From Clostridia bacterium (lineage in GTDB: Bacteria > Bacillota_A > Clostridia > Christensenellales > Borkfalkiaceae): a stretch of 10,654 bases of DNA. A model generated the notes under the pieces. The model was not told where the DNA came from. It was given only the letters and a program-made list of their open reading frames with translations, and ran no database searches. The stretch is taken from assembly GCA_017462825.1 (NCBI GenBank), contig JAFTQI010000005.1:1-10654 (forward strand), read 5' to 3'. Numbering within the stretch: the first letter of the stretch is position 1; the number at the start of each line of letters is the position of its first letter. This document shows, piece after piece, positions 1-6,971 of this stretch. The position numbers and the translations under genes are program-made.

Positions 1-298
1 GCTCATTTACGCACAGTAAACTCCCGTCGGCAAATCCGCGCCCTTCTTGAACTGCTCGTATCTAAATCGCGAAGACGGGGCGCATTTCTTCGTCGGGCTT
101 GCGTTTTGCCTTGCTCATTTACGCACAGTAAACTCCCGTCGGCAAATCCGCGCCCTTCTTGAACTGCTCGTATCTAAATCGCGAAGACGGGGCGCATTTC
201 TTCGTCGGGCTTGCGTTTTGCCTTGCTCATTTACGCATAGTAAACTCCCGTCGGCAAATCCGCTCCCTTCTTGAACTGCTCGCGTCTAATTCGCGAAG
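1..298. repeat. 112-bp direct tandem repeat, about 2.7 copies
   Basis: Copies begin at 1, 113 and 225. Copies 1 and 2 (1-112 and 113-224) are identical. Copy 3 (225-298) matches the first 74 bases with five substitutions and then ends at GCGAAG, where unique sequence begins. Because copy 1 starts at the window edge, the array may extend further left. The period is 112, one more than a multiple of three, so any reading frame shifts between copies. That argues against a repeated protein domain even though a 75-codon frame (47-274, + strand) stays open across the copies. There are no unique spacers between units, so it is not a CRISPR array. I see no transposase or terminal inverted repeats. It is most likely an intergenic repeat, possibly dispersed elsewhere in the genome. 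Confidence 0.9.
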
Positions 299-376
299 TA
301 TTTTAATCAGTCGTTATAGAGGAAAGAATAATTAGATATAAGGAAGGCAATACATACCACGAAAAGGAGAGAAATT

Positions 377-1036
377 ATGTGGTTTAAGAACCTTCGTGCC
401 GATATTAAAGCGGCAAAAGCAAACGATCCTGCCGCGCGAAACTCTTTTGAAGTTTTGCTTACTTACTCGGGCGTGCACGCGCTCGCGTGGTATCGTGTGG
501 CGCGATTTTTTCACAAAATTAAATTAAAGCTTATTGCGCGAATCATCAGTCAAACGACTCGTTTTTTCACGGGGATCGAGATTCACCCTGGTGCGAAGAT
601 TGAGGGGGGCGTTTTTATCGATCACGGTATGGGTGTGGTCATCGGCGAGACTGCCGAAGTGCATAAAGGCGTAGTCATTTATCAAGGCGTAACGCTTGGC
701 GGCACGGGCAAGGAGCGCGGTAAACGCCACCCAACCGTCATGGAAAACGTCATGATTTCCGCAGGCGCGAAAGTGCTTGGAAATATCGTGATAGGTGCGG
801 GCGCGAAAATCGGTGCGGGCGCGGTCGTGTTAAAGGAAGTTCCGCCGTACGCGACGGTCGTAGGCATTCCGGGCCGTATCGTGCGTATCCGTACGCCCGA
901 CGGAAAGGACGCGACCCATTCGGGAATTATTGCCGTTCAAGCGGCGAAGCTGACGGGGGATTCGCAAGCTGCGCAAACCCAAGAAAATAAGGAAAATGAA
1001 GGGAAAGACCGTACCGTGTACGAGTCGAAGGAGTAA
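377..1036 (+). CDS. cysE: Serine O-acetyltransferase (CysE)
   Basis: The product transfers acetyl from acetyl-CoA to L-serine, giving O-acetylserine, the first committed step of cysteine synthesis in the cytoplasm. It has 219 residues, close to the short Bacillus-type CysE. A helical N-terminal part (about 1-65) is followed by a left-handed beta-helix of hexapeptide repeats (about 68-170). The family signature is clear: IHPGAKI at 69-75, the catalytic Asp82-His83 in IDHGMG, GETAEV at 90-95, VTLGGTGK at 105-112, RHP around His118, and [10 protein letters not shown] at 142-151. The last 45 or so residues are a hydrophilic Gln/Glu/Lys-rich tail. The ATG at 377 follows AAGGAG (364-369) by seven bases. 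The cysS gene begins four bases after the stop, so the two are almost certainly cotranscribed. No T-box leader is visible upstream. I found no convincing promoter in the 78 bases between the repeat array and the start. Confidence 0.96.
   Translation: MWFKNLRADIKAAKANDPAARNSFEVLLTYSGVHALAWYRVARFFHKIKLKLIARIISQTTRFFTGIEIHPGAKIEGGVFIDHGMGVVIGETAEVHKGVVIYQGVTLGGTGKERGKRHPTVMENVMISAGAKVLGNIVIGAGAKIGAGAVVLKEVPPYATVVGIPGRIVRIRTPDGKDATHSGIIAVQAAKLTGDSQAAQTQENKENEGKDRTVYESKE
1028..1033 (+). promoter_or_regulatory. cysS ribosome binding site inside the cysE 3' end
   Basis: AAGGAG forms the last two sense codons of cysE (Lys-Glu), directly before its TAA, and lies seven bases before the ATG at 1041. 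This fixes the cysS start at 1041 rather than the in-frame ATG at 996, which lies inside cysE. It also suggests translational coupling of the two genes. Confidence 0.85.
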
Positions 1037-1040
1037 AAAG

Positions 1041-2489
1041 ATGAAAATTTACAATTCACTGACGAAGAGAAAGGAAGAATTTATCCCCCTTGACGGGAAC
1101 AAGGTAAAAATGTACGCTTGCGGTATCACGGTGTCGGGCGAAGCGCATATCGGGCACGGCTATCAAGCGTTGATTTATGATATTATGCGTAAGTATTTGA
1201 AAAAGATCGGCTATGACGTAACGTATGCGCGCAATTATACGGACGTGGACGATAAAATTATCGCAAAATCCCACGAAACGGGGATTCCTGCGGACGAGTA
1301 TGCGGCGAAAATGATTGAAAATATCAACGGCGTTATGGAAAAATTCCACGTGGACGATCCCGACGTGTGGCTCAAAGCGACGGAAAACATCGACAATATC
1401 ATTGAGTTTGTTTCCCAACTTATTGAAAAAGGACACGCGTATCCGACAAAAAACGGGGACGTTTATTTCGACGTTGCCTCTTTCCCCGGGTACGGTAAGC
1501 TTTCCAACCGCAACATTGAAGACGCGTTGGACGGCGTGCGTGTCGATAATGATGACGAAAAGAAAAACGCGTACGATTTCGCGCTTTGGAAAAGTGCGAA
1601 GCCGGGAGAAATTTACTGGGAATCCCCTTGGGGTAAGGGCAGACCGGGCTGGCATATCGAGTGCTCGGCGATGAATAGGGAAGCATTCGGCGAACAAATC
1701 GATATCCACGGCGGCGGCAGGGATTTGATTTTCCCGCACCATGAAAACGAAATCGCGCAAACGGAAGCTTTGACGGGCAAACAGTTTGTTAAGTATTGGA
1801 CGCATAACGGTCTTATCAAGGTCAACGGACAAAAGATGAGTAAATCGCTCGGCAATTCTTTGCTCTTGGACGAACTGCTTGAAAAGTATTCCGACGAAGC
1901 GGTGAAATTTGCGCTTTTGCAAACGAACTATCGCAACGATATCAATATTACGGACGATTTGTTCCCCGAAGCGGAAAAGCATTTGTACGATTTCTATTCC
2001 TTGCTCGCTCTCATCGAAGACGTGATGATGAAATTCAAGGGTATGGAACTTACGTTTGAAAGCGAAGACGTGGCGCGCGCGGCGGATTATGCGCAAAAGG
2101 TGGAGGACGAATTCAACGCTTGCATGAGCGACGATTTCAACACCGCGCTTGCCCTTTCTAATCTTTTCGGGTACTTCAAAGATATCAAAAAGTGGCTTTC
2201 CGAAAGCAAGACGGGGAGTATGTTCATGGCGCTTAGCGTTGCGGTGCAAATCCGCACGACGTATAAGTTGCTCGGCTTCTTCACGAAAAACGCCAAAGAA
2301 TACAAGGCTTGGTATGAATCGAAAACTGTAGTGGAAATTCCGGCGGACGTACAAGCGGTTGCGCAAGAGCGTTGGGAAGCAAGACAAAACCGAGACTGGG
2401 CGAAGAGCGACGAGCTTAGAGTAAAGCTTGCGGAAATGGGCTATTCGGTTAAAGATAGCAAAACGGGCTATGAACTTACGAAAAATTAA
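1041..2489 (+). CDS. cysS: Cysteine--tRNA ligase (CysRS)
   Basis: This class Ia synthetase attaches cysteine to tRNA-Cys using ATP. The 482-residue product has the usual bacterial length. The ATP-binding HIGH motif is at 36-39 and KMSKS at 265-269. Cys27, Cys208, His233 and Glu237 match, with an offset of one, the zinc site of E. coli CysRS (Cys28, Cys209, His234, Glu238) that selects cysteine. DVDDKII and the GWHIECS and HHENEIAQ segments are typical. The C-terminal helical anticodon-binding part is complete and ends in the usual short domain (MGYSVKDSKTGYEL). The segment around HIGH is unusual: SGEAHIGHGYQ replaces the common YDxxHIGHAR. The start at 1041 is chosen from the AAGGAG at 1028-1033. 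The gene lies four bases after cysE, an arrangement also seen in Bacillus, where cysteine supply and charging are linked. Confidence 0.97.
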   Translation: MKIYNSLTKRKEEFIPLDGNKVKMYACGITVSGEAHIGHGYQALIYDIMRKYLKKIGYDVTYARNYTDVDDKIIAKSHETGIPADEYAAKMIENINGVMEKFHVDDPDVWLKATENIDNIIEFVSQLIEKGHAYPTKNGDVYFDVASFPGYGKLSNRNIEDALDGVRVDNDDEKKNAYDFALWKSAKPGEIYWESPWGKGRPGWHIECSAMNREAFGEQIDIHGGGRDLIFPHHENEIAQTEALTGKQFVKYWTHNGLIKVNGQKMSKSLGNSLLLDELLEKYSDEAVKFALLQTNYRNDINITDDLFPEAEKHLYDFYSLLALIEDVMMKFKGMELTFESEDVARAADYAQKVEDEFNACMSDDFNTALALSNLFGYFKDIKKWLSESKTGSMFMALSVAVQIRTTYKLLGFFTKNAKEYKAWYESKTVVEIPADVQAVAQERWEARQNRDWAKSDELRVKLAEMGYSVKDSKTGYELTKN

Positions 2490-2510
2490 AACAACACGGC
2501 GATTGAACGC

Positions 2511-2540
2511 TTGACAAAGACAAGGTTTTACATTTATAAT
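2511..2540 (+). promoter_or_regulatory. SigA-type promoter of alaS
   Basis: TTGACA (2511-2516) and TATAAT (2535-2540) are both perfect consensus hexamers, 18 bases apart. The expected transcription start is near 2547, giving a leader of only about 27 bases before the alaS ATG at 2574. There is therefore no room for a T-box riboswitch. No terminator separates cysS from this promoter, so read-through from cysE-cysS is also possible. Confidence 0.85.
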
Positions 2541-2546
2541 GTAAAA
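2526..2546. promoter_or_regulatory. Inverted repeat over the alaS -10 box, possible operator
   Basis: TTTTACAT (2526-2533) and its exact reverse complement ATGTAAAA (2539-2546) flank a 5-base centre. The dyad spans the -10 hexamer and the likely transcription start region. A protein bound here would block RNA polymerase. The AT-rich composition means the symmetry could be chance, and no cognate regulator is encoded nearby. Confidence 0.35.
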
Positions 2547-2573
2547 GAAAATCAACCCATAGAGGAAAATCTT

Positions 2574-4403
2574 ATGAAAACGTATACCGGACAATCTTTA
2601 AGAGAAATGTATCTCGGCTTTTTTAAGGAAAGAGGACACAAAGTGATTCCCTCCGCTTCCCTAATTCCCGAAAACGACCCGACCGTTCTTTTCACGACGG
2701 CGGGCATGCATCCGCTTGTGCCTTATCTTCTCGGGGAAAGACACCCTGCCGGCAAACGCCTCTGCGACGTGCAAAAGTGCGTGCGTACGGGCGATATCGA
2801 CGACGTGGGCGACGAAAGACACTGTACTTTCTTCGAAATGCTTGGCAACTGGTCGCTTGGAGACTATTTCAAGGAAGAAATGATTCCTTGGAGCTACGAG
2901 TTCTTGACGGGTGAAAATTATCTCGGGATTCCCGCGGACAAAATCGCCGTCACTGTATTCGGCGGCGACGATACCCTCCCGCGTGATGACGAGGCGGCGG
3001 CACTTTGGGAAAAAGCAGGGATCAAGAAAGAAAATATCTATTTTATGCCTCGTGAAAACAACTGGTGGGGACCTGCCGGTTTGACAGGCCCTTGCGGTAC
3101 GGACACCGAAATGTTCGTTATCCGTAAACCCAAATGTTCGCCTACCTGCAATCCCGACTGTAACTGCGGCGCGTTCCTTGAAATTTGGAACGACGTATTT
3201 ATGCGCTTTAATAAGCAAGCGGACGGCAGTTTTACCGAACTTTCGCAAAAGAACGTGGACACGGGTATGGGTTTGGAACGCGCTTTGTGCGTTTTGAACG
3301 GCAAATCGAGCGTGTATGAAACGGATATTTTCGAAAACGCAATCAAGGTAATTGCGGAGCTTACGGGCAAGAACTACAGCGACGACGAAGAAACGACGAA
3401 ATCTTTCCGCGTATTGCTCGACCATTGCCGCACAGCGACCTTTATGCTCGGTGATGAAAAGGGTATCGTGCCCTCGAACACCGACCAAGGCTATATTTTG
3501 AGAAGAATTATCCGCCGCGCGGTGCGCTACGGAAGAAAAATTAATTTGCCCGAAGGCAGTCTTTCCAAGATTTCGGAAGCGTTCATCGAATACTACAAGG
3601 ACGTTTATCCCGAGCTCAATATTAACCGCGAAAAGATTGCGGAAGAACTTGCAAAGGAAGAAGGAAAGTTCACTAAGACCTTGCAACAGGGCTTGAAAGA
3701 ATTTGAAAAGTGTATCGGCGGTATCGAACGCAAGAACGCGTTTATGAGCCAACAAAACCCCGACTACGTGCCTGAAACGGTCATCGGCGGGAAACAGGCG
3801 TTCCGTTTATACGACACCTACGGTTTCCCCGTAGAAATCACGGACGAAATGGCGAAAGAACGCGGATTTACCGTCGATATTGACGGCTATAAGGCGGCGT
3901 TTGAAGAACACCAAAACAAGAGTAAGGCGGGCAGCGAGCAAAAATTCGCGTGCGGTCTTGCCGATCATAAGGAAGCGACGACGGCGCTTCATACGGCAAC
4001 CCACTTACTCCACGCAGCGCTGAAAAAGGTATGCTCGCCCGATGTAAACCAAAAAGGCTCGAACATCACCGAAGAAAGATTGCGTTTCGATTTCAATCTT
4101 CCCCAACCTATGACTGCGGAACAAATTAAAGCGGTTGAAGATATGGTCAACGAAGTCATTAAAGCGGATATTCCCGTTGTGATGAAAGAAATTTCGCTCG
4201 ATGAAGCAAAAGCGGAAGGGTTCACGGGCTTGTTTGAAAGCAAGTACGGCGAAGTGGTAAAAACCTACACCATAGGCGATTTCTCGAAAGAAATTTGTGG
4301 CGGTCCGCACGTGGAATCGACGGGCAAACTTGGTAAGTTCAAAATTCAAAAAGAACAAAGCTGTGGCAGCGGTTTGCGCCGTATTAAAGCGGTTTTGGAA
4401 TAA
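2574..4403 (+). CDS. alaS: Alanine--tRNA ligase, short form lacking the C-Ala domain
   Basis: This class II synthetase charges tRNA-Ala and hydrolyses mischarged Ser/Gly-tRNA. The product has 609 residues, against roughly 850-900 for typical bacterial AlaRS. The catalytic domain is complete: TTAGMHPLVPY near 41-51, CVRTGDIDDVGDERH at 69-83, FFEMLGNWSLGDYF at 86-99, and motif 3 DTGMGLER at 229-236. A Cys cluster (188, 192, 196, 198) sits before FLEIWNDVFM. The tRNA-recognition helices end with RLYDTYGFPV (411-420). The editing core keeps HxxxH (His473, His477) and CxxxH (Cys575, His579). The barrel segment normally holding FYAESGGQ before the editing core is almost absent, and the protein stops just after GLRRIKAVLE, where the C-terminal oligomerisation/C-Ala region would start. 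Short AlaRS of about this size are known, for example in Borrelia. The start at 2574 follows AGAGGA (2561-2566). The upstream in-frame TTG at 2511 is the -35 box. Confidence 0.95.
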   Translation: MKTYTGQSLREMYLGFFKERGHKVIPSASLIPENDPTVLFTTAGMHPLVPYLLGERHPAGKRLCDVQKCVRTGDIDDVGDERHCTFFEMLGNWSLGDYFKEEMIPWSYEFLTGENYLGIPADKIAVTVFGGDDTLPRDDEAAALWEKAGIKKENIYFMPRENNWWGPAGLTGPCGTDTEMFVIRKPKCSPTCNPDCNCGAFLEIWNDVFMRFNKQADGSFTELSQKNVDTGMGLERALCVLNGKSSVYETDIFENAIKVIAELTGKNYSDDEETTKSFRVLLDHCRTATFMLGDEKGIVPSNTDQGYILRRIIRRAVRYGRKINLPEGSLSKISEAFIEYYKDVYPELNINREKIAEELAKEEGKFTKTLQQGLKEFEKCIGGIERKNAFMSQQNPDYVPETVIGGKQAFRLYDTYGFPVEITDEMAKERGFTVDIDGYKAAFEEHQNKSKAGSEQKFACGLADHKEATTALHTATHLLHAALKKVCSPDVNQKGSNITEERLRFDFNLPQPMTAEQIKAVEDMVNEVIKADIPVVMKEISLDEAKAEGFTGLFESKYGEVVKTYTIGDFSKEICGGPHVESTGKLGKFKIQKEQSCGSGLRRIKAVLE

Positions 4404-4424
4404 AATAGACAGGGCAGGTACGCG

Positions 4425-4799
4425 ATGAACGAAACCGTGGCTTCGGAAACAATCAAAAAACTCACCGCGCCGTTCTTTGAAAAGGGATTTACTTTCGAGT
4501 ATTTCTATCAAAAGGGCGGGGATAGTAGCTGTGTGTATATTTGTCGCTATAAAAAGGGCAGAGATTTTTTCGATTGGCGTGAAGTTTCGGGTGCGGAGGA
4601 AATCCACATCGTCGTTTGCGTGAACGGAGAATTTCAGTTCCCATCGCTCAAATACCTTTTCAAAAAGGAGTATAGGGCGTTTAAGTGGAAACATCTTTTC
4701 TCTAAACCCACTTATGCGGAAAAGCGCGCGTTTGTAGCGAGCCTTTTATGCAAGGAGCTTGCAAGCGGAAAACCTGACTTTTTTGGAATCAAATTATAA
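4425..4799 (+). CDS. Unrecognised 124-residue protein
   Basis: I do not recognise this family. The product is small, basic and rich in aromatic residues, with no signal peptide, no membrane segment and no obvious catalytic motif. It has four cysteines (36, 40, 65, 109); Cys36 and Cys40 form a CxxxC in SSCVYICRYKKG. An N-terminal helix (about 5-20) seems to be followed by alternating strand-like stretches (22-50 and 58-72) and a C-terminal helix (97-113), which suggests a compact alpha/beta domain. The gene starts 21 bases after alaS, preceded by AGGGCAGG (4411-4418), and ends five bases before a strong terminator. It is therefore probably the last gene of the alaS transcript. The codon pattern matches its neighbours and the frame is uninterrupted, which supports a real gene. 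Its function is unknown; proximity to alaS alone does not imply a role in translation. Confidence 0.75.
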   Translation: MNETVASETIKKLTAPFFEKGFTFEYFYQKGGDSSCVYICRYKKGRDFFDWREVSGAEEIHIVVCVNGEFQFPSLKYLFKKEYRAFKWKHLFSKPTYAEKRAFVASLLCKELASGKPDFFGIKL

Positions 4800-4803
4800 G
4801 GAA

Positions 4804-4847
4804 GCATAGAAAAGCCCGACGGCATTTGCCGTCGGGCTTTTCTATGC
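4804..4847. terminator. Bidirectional intrinsic terminator between convergent genes
   Basis: Two perfectly complementary 21-base arms (4804-4824 and 4827-4847) form a stem of about 20 bp. Its GC-rich core, AGCCCGACGGC with GCCGTCGGGCT, is capped by a loop of about four bases (ATTT). A4 and T4 tracts flank the core on the two sides, so it can end transcription from the + strand gene ending at 4799 and from proC ending at 4861. Confidence 0.93.
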
Positions 4848-4860
4848 AAAATGTAGAGGT

Positions 4861-5661
4861 TTACTTTTTGAGTTCCAAAGTGCGTTTATACGCTGCCGTC
4901 ACCGCGTCGATAGTCGCGCCGCGGAAACCTGCCGTTTCCAAAGCATGAATCCCTGCTATCGTTGTGCCACCGGGGGAACAAACCGCGTCTTTCAAATCGG
5001 CGGGATGCCCGAATTCTAAGAGCATTTCCGCCGCGCCGAGCAGGGTTTGCGCCGCGTATAAAGCCGCTTTATCACGAGGTACGCCGCATTCTACCGCACC
5101 GTCCGCGAGCGCTTCCGCAAACGCGTATACAAATGCCGGTCCGCAGCCCGAAAGTGCGCTGCCTGCGTCGATTTTATCTTCGGGGATTTTATCGAATACG
5201 CCCGCCTTTTCAAAAACGGATAAAAATTCTTTTTCCGTCGCCAAATCTACGCTAGCAACCGTGTATAAAATCATACCTGCGCCAAGCGCAACGGGGGTGT
5301 TGGGCATGATTCGAATCACGGGCAAGTCCGCGCCGATAAAGGTTCGGATAGCTGAAATGGATAAGCCTGCCGCAATCGTAATCACCGTGACGTTTGTTCT
5401 TGCTTTCAGTTCGCTTGCAAAGTCCGCAATCGCGCTCGCCATTACTTGCGGTTTTACGGCGAGGAGGACGAAGTCCGCATTTTTTGCAATATCCTTTGCG
5501 TCCGTTACGACCGCGCCGTATTCCCTATGGAATTTGTCCGTTTTTGCTTTGTCAAAATCGCACACGGCAATCTTTGCGCCGTCAATGCTTTTCGCCGCCG
5601 CGGTTACGAGCGCGCCGCCCATGTTTCCGCAGCCGATAAAACCGATTTTATATTTTGCCAT
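4861..5661 (-). CDS. proC: Pyrroline-5-carboxylate reductase (ProC)
   Basis: This enzyme reduces 1-pyrroline-5-carboxylate to L-proline with NAD(P)H, the last step of proline synthesis. The 266-residue product has the usual family length. A Rossmann dinucleotide-binding loop GFIGCGNMGGA lies at 7-17. AVKPQ (68-72) and MPNTP (119-123) are typical. The C-terminal dimerisation and substrate domain carries SGCGPAFVYAF (171-181) and the P5C reductase signature around SPGGTTIAG (229-237). The ATG at 5661 is preceded by AAGGAG (complement of 5668-5673), which favours it over an upstream in-frame GTG-type extension. It is the last gene of proB-proA-proC, 45 bases after proA, so all three enzymes from glutamate to proline are made from one transcript. 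Confidence 0.97.
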   Translation of the reverse strand: MAKYKIGFIGCGNMGGALVTAAAKSIDGAKIAVCDFDKAKTDKFHREYGAVVTDAKDIAKNADFVLLAVKPQVMASAIADFASELKARTNVTVITIAAGLSISAIRTFIGADLPVIRIMPNTPVALGAGMILYTVASVDLATEKEFLSVFEKAGVFDKIPEDKIDAGSALSGCGPAFVYAFAEALADGAVECGVPRDKAALYAAQTLLGAAEMLLEFGHPADLKDAVCSPGGTTIAGIHALETAGFRGATIDAVTAAYKRTLELKK

Positions 5662-5691
5662 AATAAACTCCTTAAACGCTAAAATTTGCTT

Positions 5692-5706
5692 GCGGTGGCT
5701 CACCGC
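5692..5706 (-). other. Small intercistronic hairpin between proA and proC
   Basis: GCGGTG and CACCGC form a perfect 6-bp stem with a 3-base loop, directly after the proA stop codon. No U-run follows, so it is not a good terminator. It could tune proC expression or mRNA processing, or be chance. Confidence 0.3.
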
Positions 5707-6969
5707 TTATCTGATTTGACCGTTTCCGCGCACGATATATTTATACGAGCAAAGTTCTTCCAAACCCATCGGTCCGCGCGCGTGTAATTTTTGCGTGGAA
5801 ATCCCGATTTCACAGCCCTTGCCGAACTCGCCGCCGTCAGTAAAACGGGTGGAAGCGTTCAAGTATACCGCCGCGCTGTCGATGCAAAGCGCAAACTTTT
5901 CAAGCGCGCTCTCATCCTCGCTCACAATGCAATCGCTATGACGGGTGGAATGGGTGCTAACATGTTTAATAGCTTCTTCCAACGATTTTACCACTTTGAT
6001 TGCCAAGATGTAGTCCAAAAACTCGGTGTCGAAATCCGTTTCGCTCGCCGCTTTGCTACTAGGCAAAATTTTCAATGCTTGCTCATCTACGCGAAGTTCT
6101 ACGGCGGGCAAAGATTTTTCTTCACGGTCTTTGCAAAGCCGTTTTTCAAGCAAGGGAAGGAATTTTTCGGCGATTTCTTCGTGCACCAAACAAACCTCCT
6201 CCGCGTTACATACGGACGGACGGGAAGTTTTTGCATTCTCAATAATGTTGAGCGCTTTTTCGATATTTGCCGCTTTATCGACGTATACGTGACAAATGCC
6301 CGTGCCCGTTTCAATGCAAGGCACTTTTGCGTTTTCCACGCAAGCGCGAATCAAGCCCGCGCCGCCGCGCGGAATAAGCGCGTCTACGTATCCGACCGCC
6401 GTCATCAGCTCCGTTGCGCTTTGACGGGAAACGTCCTCTACAATATTGATAAAGTCGGGGTTCAACGACTGCTTTTCAAGTGCCGCGCGCATTACGCGGA
6501 TAATTTCGAAAGAGGAATTGAACGCGTCCCTGCCCCCACGTAATACGCAAACGTTGCCGCTTTTGAAGCACAGCGCGCCCGCGTCCGAGGTTACGTTGGG
6601 ACGGCTTTCGTAAATGATACCGATTACGCCCAACGGGACCCGCTTTTTAGTGACGGAAAGTCCATTATAAAGCGTGGATTCTTCCAAGACCGTACCGATC
6701 GGGTCGGGGAGAGCCGCTACCTCGCGAATTCCTTTCGCCATGCCCGCTATTCGCTTTTCGTCCAAGCGCAATCTATCGATCATAACGTCGGGGAGTTTGC
6801 CCTTCGCGTTCTCAACGTCCAACGCATTAGCCGAAAGTATCGTCGCCGCGTTTTCTTCCAAAGCGTCCGCCATGGCTAAAAGTGCCGTATTTTTTTGTTC
6901 GGACGAGAGAATGGAGAGTCCGCTTGCCGCCGCTTTCGCGGCTTTCAAAATTTTCTGTGTCGTTTTCAT
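5707..6969 (-). CDS. proA: Glutamate-5-semialdehyde dehydrogenase / gamma-glutamyl phosphate reductase (ProA)
   Basis: ProA reduces gamma-glutamyl phosphate to glutamate-5-semialdehyde with NADPH, the second step of proline synthesis. The 420-residue product is full length for this aldehyde-dehydrogenase-superfamily member. Visible signatures are [16 protein letters not shown] (112-127), [15 protein letters not shown] (135-149), the RGGAGLI segment (201-207), the catalytic Cys254 in TSRPSVCNA (248-256), and RFTDGGEFG (375-383). The ATG at 6969 lies two bases after the proB stop (6972), so proA probably depends on translational coupling; no strong Shine-Dalgarno sequence is visible there. A longer in-frame extension upstream would run far into proB and is rejected. 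ProB and ProA normally work as a complex that channels the labile acyl-phosphate, which fits this tight arrangement. Confidence 0.97.
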   Translation of the reverse strand: MKTTQKILKAAKAAASGLSILSSEQKNTALLAMADALEENAATILSANALDVENAKGKLPDVMIDRLRLDEKRIAGMAKGIREVAALPDPIGTVLEESTLYNGLSVTKKRVPLGVIGIIYESRPNVTSDAGALCFKSGNVCVLRGGRDAFNSSFEIIRVMRAALEKQSLNPDFINIVEDVSRQSATELMTAVGYVDALIPRGGAGLIRACVENAKVPCIETGTGICHVYVDKAANIEKALNIIENAKTSRPSVCNAEEVCLVHEEIAEKFLPLLEKRLCKDREEKSLPAVELRVDEQALKILPSSKAASETDFDTEFLDYILAIKVVKSLEEAIKHVSTHSTRHSDCIVSEDESALEKFALCIDSAAVYLNASTRFTDGGEFGKGCEIGISTQKLHARGPMGLEELCSYKYIVRGNGQIR

Positions 6970-6971
6970 AA

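Noticed and set aside
47..274. 75-codon + strand open frame through the repeat array
   Set aside because: It reads each repeat copy in a different frame, has no ribosome binding site and yields an Arg/Cys-rich low-quality sequence.
1..298. CRISPR array or minisatellite-encoded protein
   Set aside because: Units are 112 bp and adjoin directly with no unique spacers, and the period is not a multiple of three, so neither a CRISPR array nor a repeat protein fits.
2511..2573. TTG start for alaS, extending the N-terminus by 21 residues
   Set aside because: The TTG is the first part of the consensus -35 hexamer and lies upstream of the predicted transcription start. ATG 2574 has a proper ribosome binding site and matches the family N-terminus.
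2490..2573. T-box or other riboswitch upstream of alaS
   Set aside because: The leader is only about 27 bases after the promoter, too short for any known amino-acid riboswitch.
1056..2594. Long (512-codon) open frame antisense to cysS
   Set aside because: It mirrors cysS, whose conserved motifs are certain. Such antisense frames arise from the codon bias of GC-moderate genes. The translation is Arg/Phe/His-rich and shows no known domain.
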